From positions 229,339-293,338 of the forward strand of contig CAZBRS010000001.1 in assembly GCA_964494475.1 (NCBI GenBank): 64,000 nucleotides of DNA. Direction: 5' to 3'. Of this stretch, positions 35,228-43,400 are shown piece by piece. This DNA comes from CAZBRS01 sp964494475 (lineage in GTDB: Bacteria; Myxococcota_A; UBA9042; CAZBRS01). Each line of letters opens with the position of its first letter. Within the stretch, counting starts at the first letter, position 1. A model generated the notes under the pieces. The model saw only the letters and a list, made by a program, of their open reading frames with translations, searched no databases and was not told the origin of the DNA. The position numbers and the translations under genes are program-made.

Positions 35228-36604
35228 TCAGCCCTTCGGCGTGAACTTCGCCTGGAAGAAGCGCAGCGCCGCGGGCTCGTAGGTCATCTCGAGGCCCTTG
35301 ATGTCGTCGCGGTGCTCGAAGAGCGCGATCACGCTCTCGGCCACCACGTCGAGGTGCGTCTGGGTGTAGACGCGGCGGGGCAGGGTGAGGCGCACGAGCT
35401 CGAGCTTGGGGCGGTTGTGGTCGCCGGTCTTCTTGTTGCGGCCGGCCGAGACGATGCCGCGCTCCATCGCCCGCACTCCCGAGTCGACGTACAGCTCGGC
35501 GGCCAGCGTCTGGGCCGGGAAGTCGTCCTGGGTCAAGTGGGGCAGGAAGGCCCGGGCGTCGAGGAACACCGCGTGGCCTCCGATCGGCCGCACGATGGGC
35601 ACGCCGGCCGCCAGCAGCTGCTCGCCCAGGTAGCGCGCCTGGTCGAGGCGGTGGGCCAGGTAGTGCTCGTCGAGCGCCTCGTAGATGCCGCGGGCCACGG
35701 CCTCCATGTCGCGCCCGGCCATGCCGCCGTAGGTGTGCAGGCCCTCGAACTGCACCACGAGCTCCTTGGCCGCCATGAAGAAGTCGTCGTCGTTCATGGC
35801 CAGGAAGCCACCGATGTTCACCAGGTGGTCCTTCTTGGCCGACATGGTGCAGCCGTCGGACAGGCTGCCGATCTCGCGGACGATCTCCTTGACCGTCTTC
35901 GACTCGTAGCCCTTCTCGCGCATCTTCACGAACATGGCGTTCTCGTAGACACGCGTGGCGTCGAGCATGATGCGGATATCGTGCTTCAGGCTGAAGGCCC
36001 GCACCTCGCGCATATTGGCCATCGAGAAGGGCTGGCCGCCGGCCAGGTTCACGGTGCCGGCCAGGCAGATGTAGGGGATGCGCTCAGCGCCGACTTCGGC
36101 CACCAGCTTCTCGAGCTTCTTCAGGTCGATGTTGCCCTTGAACGGGTGCTCGCTGGCGGGATCGTGGGCCTCGTCGATGATGACGTCGACGAAGGTGCCG
36201 CCGGCGCGCTCCTGGTGCAGGCGCGTGGTCGTGAAGTACATGTTGCCCGGCACGTAGTCGCCCGGCTTGATGAGGCACTGGCTCATGATGTTCTCGGCGC
36301 CGCGCCCCTGGTGGGTGGGCACCACGTGCTTCCAGCCGTAGACGTCGTGGATGGCGTCCTCGAGGTGGTAGAAGTTGACCGAGCCCGCGTAGGCTTCGTC
36401 GCCGAGCATCATGCCCGCCCACTGGCGGTCGCTCATGGCGTTGGTGCCCGAGTCGGTGAGCAGGTCGATGTACACGTCGGCCGAGCGCAGCAGGAACGTG
36501 TTGTAGCCGGCCTCCTCGATGGCGTGCCGGCGCTCGTCGCGCGTCATCATCTTGATGGTCTCGATCGACTTGATGCGGTAGGGCTCGGGCAGCATCTTCG
36601 GCAT
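35228..36604 (-). CDS. tpl: Tyrosine phenol-lyase (beta-tyrosinase)
   Basis: 458 residues, the normal length. PLP enzyme that splits tyrosine to phenol, pyruvate and ammonia, or runs in reverse. It matches tyrosine phenol-lyase rather than tryptophanase: DEAYAGS with Tyr 72, PTHQGRGAEN, YFTTTR with Thr 125, VNLAGGQPFSMANM, the PLP lysine Lys 258 in MSAKKDHLVN, and Arg 382 in RAMERGIVSAGRN. Tryptophanase has Ile at the place of that Arg, which binds the phenol ring region in the phenol-lyase. The gene is alone, with its own leftward promoter; no tyrosine permease is near it. Confidence 0.87.
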   Translation of the reverse strand: MPKMLPEPYRIKSIETIKMMTRDERRHAIEEAGYNTFLLRSADVYIDLLTDSGTNAMSDRQWAGMMLGDEAYAGSVNFYHLEDAIHDVYGWKHVVPTHQGRGAENIMSQCLIKPGDYVPGNMYFTTTRLHQERAGGTFVDVIIDEAHDPASEHPFKGNIDLKKLEKLVAEVGAERIPYICLAGTVNLAGGQPFSMANMREVRAFSLKHDIRIMLDATRVYENAMFVKMREKGYESKTVKEIVREIGSLSDGCTMSAKKDHLVNIGGFLAMNDDDFFMAAKELVVQFEGLHTYGGMAGRDMEAVARGIYEALDEHYLAHRLDQARYLGEQLLAAGVPIVRPIGGHAVFLDARAFLPHLTQDDFPAQTLAAELYVDSGVRAMERGIVSAGRNKKTGDHNRPKLELVRLTLPRRVYTQTHLDVVAESVIALFEHRDDIKGLEMTYEPAALRFFQAKFTPKG

Positions 36605-36634
36605 GGTGGCTTCCCAGAAAGGTATGTCGGGCGG

Positions 36635-36663
36635 AACCTAGCCCGCGACCGGGCCCGGATCAA
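36635..36663 (-). promoter_or_regulatory. Promoter of the tyrosine phenol-lyase gene
   Basis: Minus strand: TTGATC (36663-36658), a 17-nt spacer and TAGGTT (36640-36635), 31 nt from the ATG at 36604. Confidence 0.5.
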
Positions 36664-36665
36664 CC

Positions 36666-36689
36666 AAAAAGAGGCGCCCGGAGGGGCGC
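36666..36689 (-). terminator. Terminator-like hairpin upstream of the tpl promoter
   Basis: On the minus strand, GCGCCC-CTCC-GGGCGC followed by CTCTTTTT. It lies upstream of the tpl promoter and would stop leftward transcripts arriving from beyond, not tpl itself. The opposite strand has no T run after the hairpin. Confidence 0.6.
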
Positions 36690-36733
36690 GCGTGCCGACT
36701 CGTCGGACTCCGGGGCTCGTGGGCGTGGATCGG

Positions 36734-36762
36734 TTGCTTCGCCGGGTTCACGTCGGTAGACT
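36734..36762 (+). promoter_or_regulatory. Promoter of the hydrolase lipoprotein gene
   Basis: TTGCTT at 36734-36739, a 17-nt spacer and TAGACT at 36757-36762, 39 nt before the ATG. Confidence 0.4.
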
Positions 36763-36801
36763 GCGCGCCGTCGAGGCACCGTGCTCGTGGGGAGGTCGGT
36801 C

Positions 36802-38688
36802 ATGCGGCGTGCGCTCTCGTGGTTCGCGCTCTCGTTCGGGGTGCTCCTGTTCGTGGCGTCCTGCGTTGCCTCCGAAGGGGGGCGCGGGGGCGACGACGCC
36901 GGTGACGTGATCGGGCTCGACCTCCCCGACGACCTCGATCTCGGCGGAGACCCGGGGGGGCCCGGGGAGCCCGTACCCGAGGCGCTCGAGCCGGACGACG
37001 GGGCCGAAGCGCTCGAGGCGGCCGAGCCCGGCGAGGTCGCCGACGTGCCCTTGGATCACGGCGCCGATCAGGAGACCACGACGCCGGCCATCGTGTGGGG
37101 CCCGTGCCCGGGCTACATCGACTACGGCCCGGGCTTCGAGTGCGCGTTCGTGCCCGCGCCGCTCGACCCTGCGGCGCCGGACGGCCCGTCGATCGAGGTC
37201 TTCGTCTATCGCCTGCGGGCGACCGAGAGCGCGGGAAAGCGCCAGCTGTGGTTCCTGCAGGGGGGGCCGGGGGGCTCGGGCGCCGACTTCGCCCAGCTCT
37301 TCGCCGTGTACGCGATGGTGCACCCCGAGTGGGAGCTCTACTCCCTCGACCACCGGGGCGTGGGCAACTCGGCGCGGCTCACCTGCGCGGCCGAGCAGGC
37401 CGCCGACTCGTTCGACGCCGCCGCGTGCGCCGTGGAGCTCACCGAGACGTGGGGCGCCGAGGGCCTCCGGCAGTTCACGGCGACCAACGCCGCCCGCGAC
37501 CTGGGCCTCGTCATCGATCTGGCGCACGAGCCCGGGGTGCCGGTGTTCGTGTACGGCGGCTCGTACGGCACGTACTGGGGCCTGCGCTACCTGCAGCTCT
37601 TCCCGGAGCAGCCCGACGGCGTGATCCTCGACTCCATCTGCGCGCCGGGCGCGTGCCACCTCGACGAGTACGACCGCAACTTCAACGACACGGGCAAGCT
37701 CATCCTGCAGGCCTGCGCCGCCGACGCCACGTGTGCCGCCAAGCTCGGCGTCATCGCCCCGGACCCCTGGGCGGCGGTGGGCGAGGTCTTCGCCCGCATC
37801 GACGACGGCAGCCTGTGCGACGGCGCGTTCCCCTTCCTCGACCGGCCCCTGCTGCGCTTGGTGCTCGGCTTCCTCGAGACCGACAGCAGCGTGCGCGTGC
37901 TCATCCCCGGCCTCATCTACCGGCTGCACCGCTGCGACGCCAACGACCAGGCCGTGCTGTGGACCTTCTTCGAGGCCATGCAGCAGATGTCCGGGGGCGG
38001 GGGCGCGAGCACGCCGTTGCCCGAGGGCGCCACGCTCGACGCCTCGTTGACCCTGGGCCTGCACGTCATCCTGGCCGAGCTGCTCGGCAGCATGAGCTAC
38101 GCCGACGTGCAGGCCATCGCCGACGCCGCGTACTTCTCGACCGACGGCTCGCCCGGCACGCTGCAGGTGGCCGAGAGCGGCGTCTGGCCCGTGGTGCCCG
38201 ACGACGGCTACATGAACCGCTGGGCCGAGACCGCAACGCCGCTGCTCATGCTGAACGGCACCCTCGACCCGCAGACCACCCTGGCCATGGCCGAGCCGGC
38301 GGGCGCGCACTACACGGGCGCGCACCAGACCTTCGTGGCCATCGACGCCGCGCCCCACGGCGTGCTCGTCTCGTCGCAGACCTACGAGTCGGTGCAGGCC
38401 ATGTTCGAGGGTTCGATCGACTACCTGACCCGGCCCTGCGGCTTTCGGATCATGGAGAGCTTCGTGGCCGACCCCACGGCCGCGCCCGACACCACCTGCC
38501 TCGGCGAGCTGTACCCGCTCGAGTTCGGCACGGCCTCGCCGCTGAACCGCTACGTGTCGGCGTACCTCTTCGGCACCGAGGACATGTACGAGGGCCCGCC
38601 GATGAGGGGCCCGTCCTCGCCGCGCCCCCGCCTCTTCTGGAACCCCCTCGCGAAGCCGCCCCGCCTGCCTGCGCGGGGGGCGTGGTAG
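36802..38688 (+). CDS. Secreted alpha/beta-hydrolase lipoprotein (TAP-like peptidase)
   Basis: 628 residues from the ATG at 36802, which has GGGAGG before it. Lipobox VASC (Cys 21), then an acidic Asp/Glu/Pro linker to about residue 90. The catalytic domain resembles proline-iminopeptidase / tripeptidyl aminopeptidase proteins: oxyanion motif LQGGPGGSGAD, nucleophile Ser 254 in YGGSYGTYWG, Asp 489 in NGTLDPQT and His 519 in APHGVL, the last two in the TAP-like C-terminal part. Eight or more Cys suggest disulfides. Probable role: hydrolysis of peptides outside the inner membrane. It could also be a general esterase. Confidence 0.88.
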   Translation: MRRALSWFALSFGVLLFVASCVASEGGRGGDDAGDVIGLDLPDDLDLGGDPGGPGEPVPEALEPDDGAEALEAAEPGEVADVPLDHGADQETTTPAIVWGPCPGYIDYGPGFECAFVPAPLDPAAPDGPSIEVFVYRLRATESAGKRQLWFLQGGPGGSGADFAQLFAVYAMVHPEWELYSLDHRGVGNSARLTCAAEQAADSFDAAACAVELTETWGAEGLRQFTATNAARDLGLVIDLAHEPGVPVFVYGGSYGTYWGLRYLQLFPEQPDGVILDSICAPGACHLDEYDRNFNDTGKLILQACAADATCAAKLGVIAPDPWAAVGEVFARIDDGSLCDGAFPFLDRPLLRLVLGFLETDSSVRVLIPGLIYRLHRCDANDQAVLWTFFEAMQQMSGGGGASTPLPEGATLDASLTLGLHVILAELLGSMSYADVQAIADAAYFSTDGSPGTLQVAESGVWPVVPDDGYMNRWAETATPLLMLNGTLDPQTTLAMAEPAGAHYTGAHQTFVAIDAAPHGVLVSSQTYESVQAMFEGSIDYLTRPCGFRIMESFVADPTAAPDTTCLGELYPLEFGTASPLNRYVSAYLFGTEDMYEGPPMRGPSSPRPRLFWNPLAKPPRLPARGAW

Positions 38689-38735
38689 CCTGCAGGGAGC
38701 CCGTCGGGTCCACTACAGCTCCGAGGAGGTGCGTC

Positions 38736-38846
38736 GTGATCGGGAAGGAGCTCCCGGTGGACGAGCCGCCGCGCCGCCGCTCTCTTTCTGTCAGGCACCG
38801 AACACGACCCCCGGGCGTTCACGCCCTTCGCCTTCGCGACCAGTAA
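38736..38846 (+). CDS. Possible tiny or truncated gene
   Basis: A 36-codon frame from GTG with an excellent ribosome site (GAGGAGG, 7 nt upstream). It begins IGKELPVDEPPRRRS and ends inside the 3' end of the ParE-type toxin gene on the other strand. It may be the first exon-like stub of a gene cut by arrival of the toxin-antitoxin pair, or a chance frame. Confidence 0.25.
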   Translation: MIGKELPVDEPPRRRSLSVRHRTRPPGVHALRLRDQ

Positions 38847-39118
38847 CCGGGTCGCCTTCGGTTGTGGCTGACGGCCAGGACCCGTATTCGATCAGGCTCG
38901 ACGACGTAGAGCAGGCTGTAGGGGAAACGCCGGAGCACCCGGCGCCGGACTTCGGTTGCGACCAACTGCCAGCTTTCGGGATTCTCTCGAAGCTCTTCGG
39001 CCGCCTCGGCCACCTCGACCACCAGCGCAGCGCCGAGCCCCGTCGACTTCGCCTCGTAGTACCTGGCCGCCTCGATCAGCTCGGCTTCGGCGTCGTCGTG
39101 GAACGAAACCGGCTTCAT
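38819..39118 (-). CDS. RelE/ParE-family toxin
   Basis: 99 residues of the ParE-like plasmid-stabilisation family: FHDDAEAELIEAARYYE, then a helix with GAALVVEVAEAAEELRE and the strands RRRVLRRFPYSLLYVVEPDR, IRVLAVSHNRRRPGYW. ParE toxins inhibit gyrase and RelE toxins cleave mRNA; the long basic end does not decide between them. Translated from an ATG that overlaps the antitoxin stop by 4 nt. Confidence 0.9.
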   Translation of the reverse strand: MKPVSFHDDAEAELIEAARYYEAKSTGLGAALVVEVAEAAEELRENPESWQLVATEVRRRVLRRFPYSLLYVVEPDRIRVLAVSHNRRRPGYWSRRRRA

Positions 39119-39345
39119 TTCAAGGCGGCCATGGCTCGGCGAATGACGGAGCCGGCGGGTCGTTCCTTCGCGTTGCCGTTGCGCAGGTCCGTCAGCCTTC
39201 GCTCGGCCTCGGTGACCCAGAGCTTCAGGTTCTCTTCTTCAGAGGGCGCGTCGAGGCTCAAGAGCAGGGTCTCGGCCAGCTTGGCTCGCTCGGGCAGGTC
39301 CAGCTTCAGCGCCTCGGCTTCCACGAATGCGGCCTGGGGGGACAT
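39115..39345 (-). CDS. Addiction-module antitoxin component
   Basis: 76 residues. It matches the short addiction-module proteins of the CHP02574 type: FVEAEALKLDLPERAKLAET, LLLSLDAPSEEENL and then an Arg-containing helix. These pair with ParE-like toxins. The gene precedes the toxin and overlaps it by 4 nt. Confidence 0.87.
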   Translation of the reverse strand: MSPQAAFVEAEALKLDLPERAKLAETLLLSLDAPSEEENLKLWVTEAERRLTDLRNGNAKERPAGSVIRRAMAALK

Positions 39346-39374
39346 GTCCTGCGCTCCGACGTGGCTCCGCCTGA

Positions 39375-39403
39375 ACTGTAGCGTCCGAAGACAACCAGAG
39401 CAA
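39375..39403 (-). promoter_or_regulatory. Possible promoter of the ParE-type module
   Basis: Minus strand: TTGCTC (39403-39398), a 17-nt spacer and TACAGT (39380-39375), 30 nt from the antitoxin start. Only moderate agreement with consensus. Confidence 0.35.
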
Positions 39404-39436
39404 GGCCGACTCTCGATCGAAGAGGGCTCGTGCGGG

Positions 39437-40402
39437 CTACTCCCCGAACCGCTTCACCCGCGAGTGGCAGTACGGCTCCGTGCCCTTGTGCTCGTAGTAG
39501 TCCTGGTGGTACGCCTCCGCGGGCCAGAACGGGCTCGCGCCGGCGTCTTCGACGCGGGTGACCACGTTCAGCCCGCGGCGCTTGAGCGCCTGGATGAGCT
39601 TCTGCACCGTCGCGCGCTCGGCGGGGTCGGTCACGAAGATGACCGAATGGTACTGCGGCCCCAGGTCGGGGCCCTGGCCGTTGGCCTGGGTCGGGTCGTG
39701 GATCTCGAAGAAGCGCTTGGCGACCTCCTCGTACGAGACCTTCGTGGGGTCGTAGGTGACCTTCACGGTCTCGACGTGGCCCGTGGCGTGGCTGCAGACC
39801 TCTTCGTAGGTGGGGTTCTTCGTGCGGCCGCCCATGTAGCCCGACTCGACCGACTGCACGCCGGGCAGCTGCTGCAGCAGGTGCTCGACGCCCCAGAAGC
39901 AGCCCCCGGCGAAGTAGGCCACGGCCGCGTCGTCCTCGTCCACCGCCGGCTCGAAGCCCAGCGAGAGCGAGTTCACGCAGTGCCGGGTGTCCCTGGGGGT
40001 GAAGCCCTCGCCGTGGAAGACGTGGCCGAGGTGGCCCTTGCAGGCGGCGCACACGATCTCGGTGCGCCGGCCGTCGGCGTCGGTCTTCTCGAGGACGGCG
40101 CCGGGCAACGCCTGGTCGAAGCTGGGCCAGCCGCAGTGCGACTCGAACTTGGCGGTCGACGCGAACAGGGGCGCTCCGCAGCGTCGGCAGGTGTAGGTGC
40201 CGTCGGCGTGGTGGCGATAGAACTCGCCCGTGTAGGGCGGCTCGGTGCCCTTCTGCTCGATGACGGCGGCCTCTTCGGGGGTCAGGGTTTTGTAGGACAT
40301 GGGGCCTCCGGGCTTCGCGCTGGCGGCGGGGGACGTGCAGGCGACCAGCGCGAACAGGATGACGGCGTGGCCGCCGAGGCGGCTTGGGGGTGACGTGCTC
40401 AT
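39437..40402 (-). CDS. MsrB-MsrA fusion, lipoprotein methionine sulfoxide reductase
   Basis: 321 residues. The start ATG opens a signal sequence with lipobox LVAC (Cys 22), so the enzyme is exported and lipidated. MsrB is first (35-150): zinc ligands Cys 72, 75, 118 and 121 and the catalytic Cys 142 in RHCVNSLSLGF. MsrA follows (160-315): active site GGCFWG with Cys 168, GYMGGRTKNPTYEEVC, YDPTKVSYEEV and PFWPAEAYHQDYYE. It repairs both epimers of methionine sulfoxide in envelope proteins. MsrA-MsrB is the more common order; B-A is less so. It is just downstream of the giant surface-protein gene on the same strand. Confidence 0.95.
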   Translation of the reverse strand: MSTSPPSRLGGHAVILFALVACTSPAASAKPGGPMSYKTLTPEEAAVIEQKGTEPPYTGEFYRHHADGTYTCRRCGAPLFASTAKFESHCGWPSFDQALPGAVLEKTDADGRRTEIVCAACKGHLGHVFHGEGFTPRDTRHCVNSLSLGFEPAVDEDDAAVAYFAGGCFWGVEHLLQQLPGVQSVESGYMGGRTKNPTYEEVCSHATGHVETVKVTYDPTKVSYEEVAKRFFEIHDPTQANGQGPDLGPQYHSVIFVTDPAERATVQKLIQALKRRGLNVVTRVEDAGASPFWPAEAYHQDYYEHKGTEPYCHSRVKRFGE

Positions 40403-40440
40403 GAGGGAAAGATGCGGGCGCTCGCGCCCGGCGCAAGGGG

Positions 40441-43400
40441 CTACTGCGGGCCGCAGTCGACGATCGACGTGGTCTTGAAGCCCGAGAAGTCGACGGTGTT
40501 GGTCTCGGCCTGCACCACGCGGGTCGACACGTCGGTGGCTCCCCAGTAGTTGGCCTTGGCGTCGATCTGCCCCGAGGGGATGATCACCGACATCTCGATG
40601 TTGCGCGCCGGTTCGGCCGTGCTCTTGTGGTAGAAGACCTTCTCGACGGTGGTGGTGCCGCTGTAGCCGCTGGTGCCGACCGACGTGGTGGCGTACACGT
40701 CGGTGACCGACGACGACCCCACCGAGTACCACTGGGTGCCGGTCGCGTACGAGTAGCTGACGAGCGTAGAGCCGCTGCTGCTCTTCACGTAGCCCTGCAC
40801 GTAGTAGTCGTAGTAGTCCGACTCGGAGTACGACGACTTCAGGTACTCGAGCACTTCGGTTCCGGCCGAGAACGTGGTCGAGGTCTTCGTGCCGTAGTTG
40901 GTCTGGCTGGCCGACAGGTTCACGGTTTCGACGATGCCACCCTTCAGGGCTGCGTTGCCGAAGACGTTGTTGCCGGTGACCGTGTTCGTCGGGTTGCCGC
41001 CGGATCCGAAGGCCAGCAGCACGCCCTCGTAGTCGTTGTACTTGATGTTGTTGGCGGTGATGGCGCCGCTGGAGTTGCCCTCGAACTTGATGCCGAAGCC
41101 GTTGTACGTGAGGTTGCTGTGGCCGACCGCGCACTTGCTGGCCACGCCGTACAGCCCGCCCAGGGTGTTGGTCTTCAACGTCGAGTTGGTGACCGCGTTG
41201 GTCGCCCCCGTCGCGTTTTCGAGGTACACGCCCCAGGCCTCGTTGTTTTCGGCCGTCAGGTAGTTCAGGGTGCGGGCGCCGCTGTCGCGCAGGTGAACGC
41301 CGTGCAGGCCGTTGCCTTCGGCCGTCAGCCGGGTCGCGGAGAGGGTGGCCTGGTTCCAGAGGGCCAGTCCGTGCTGAAGGGCGTTGCGCGTCGTGACATC
41401 GGTCAGCGTCATCGAGCCCGCCGTGGCCCGCAGGTTGGTGCGCCCCTTCTCGAGCACGGTCCAGGTCAGGTTGGTGGCCCCGACGTCGGTGCCGTCGATC
41501 GCCTGGTAGCCGCCGCCCACGGGCACGGCGCCGAGCACCGTGAAGAGCACGGGGTTCGCCTCGCTGCCGGTGACCTGCAGCGTGCCGGCCTGGCGATCGA
41601 TCTTCCAGTCGCCCACGCCGTCGGCGTTCTGGTCGGTGGGCACGAAGGTGACGACCACGCCCGCGGGCACGGTGAGCGTCTTGCCCGTGCCAACGGCCAC
41701 GTCGCCGGTGATGTAGACGTTCTCGGCCCAGAGCGCGTCGGCGTTGACGGTCTCGGCCCCGCGGTAGATGCCGGGGCTCCAGGTGTCGTCGAAGGGAACG
41801 CCCACGAAGCCCTGCAGGTTCAGGTGCGCCGCCCCCGAGTAGGTGACCTGCGCCAGCACGTCGGGCCATGCGCCCAGGTAGTCGTGACGAGCGGTGAGCA
41901 CCTGGCCGGTGGACAGCACCGTCACCTGGCGGCCGGCGCCCTTCTTCACGTAGGCCACGCGCGGCAGGCTCACCGTGCCTTGGTAGCCCGAGGTGCCCAC
42001 CGACACCTCGGCGTACACCGAGGTGGCCCCGTACGACCGCACGTCACTCCACTGGGTGCCCGTGGCGTAGGAGTACGAGAGCAGCGACGTGCCGCCGCCG
42101 CTACGCACGTAGCCCTGGACGTAGTAGTCGTAGTAGTCGGACTCGCCGAAGCTGCTCTCGAGCCACAGGATGGGCTCGCCGCCGGGCGTGGACCACGTGC
42201 CGGACTTCTTGGTGCCGTAGTTGGTCTGGCTGGCCGACAGGTTCACCGTCTCGACTACCATCGAACCCACGGCGCCGTTGCCGAAGATGTTGTTCCACTC
42301 GACCACGGGACCCGTGACGCCCGAAGCGGGGATCTCGGCCCGCACGCCCTCCTCGTCGTTGTACTTGAGCTGGCAGTGCGTGACCGTACCGCCCGCCGAG
42401 CCCTGGAAGCGGGCGCCCACCTTCTTGTTGTAGGTCACGCTGCACCCGTCGAGGGTCACGCCCGTGGCGCCCACGACCTCGAGGCCGTCGCCCGTGTTCA
42501 GCGTGAGGGCGCAGCCGGTGAAGCTCATGGGGCCGGAGCCGCTGCTCACCTTGACGCCGTCGTCGCCGTTGGAGCGCGACACCAGGCCGCTCGACGTGAC
42601 CTTGCTGCCGCTGAGCTCGAGGCCGGCGCCCGTGTTGTCGTGCAGGTCGCAGTCGTCGAGCGTGAAGGCCGAGCCGACGCTGGTCGCCGACACGCCCACG
42701 CGGTTGTAGCGGGATTCGGTGTTGGTGAGGGTGGCCGGTGCCCGCACGTCGAGGCCGATGTCGGCGTACTCGATGATCGCGTGGTCGAGGACGCTGCCCG
42801 ACGAGGTCGACGAGATCAGCAGCTTGTTCCACTGACGGGCCTTCTTGGTCGTGCCGTTCAAGGGCGACGACGTGAAGATGACCGGGTTCGCGGCCGTGCC
42901 CTGCACCACGATCTTGCCGCGCACGTCGAGGTCGACGTCGCCGACGCCGTCGGCGTTGTTGTCCATCTCGTAGAAGATGATGGTGGTGCCCGAGGCGATG
43001 GTGAGCGTCTCGCCCGCCTTGACCCAGCTGTCGCCCGTCACGTTCACCGTGCCCATCCACATGGTGCTCGTGATCTCGCCCGATACGTCGAGGACCAACT
43101 GGAAGTCGACCGAGCGCGTGGCCAGGGTGGTCTGCAGCACGCTGTCGCGTACCTGCATGGCGATCACGTGCTCGCCGCCGGTGGCGTACACGTGGGTGGC
43201 CGTCTTGGTGGTCGACCAGTCGGTGTCCCAGCCGCCGTCGTTGTCCCAGTCCCAGCGCACCGTCAGGTCGGCCGTGGCCGTCTCGGTGTCGTGCACCCCG
43301 CTGGCGTCGACGCTCACCTGCAGCGTGCCGGTGATGATGGCGCTGAACGAGGCCACGGGCTGGTCGTTGCGCACGAACAGCTGGCGCACGGCCGAGTCGC

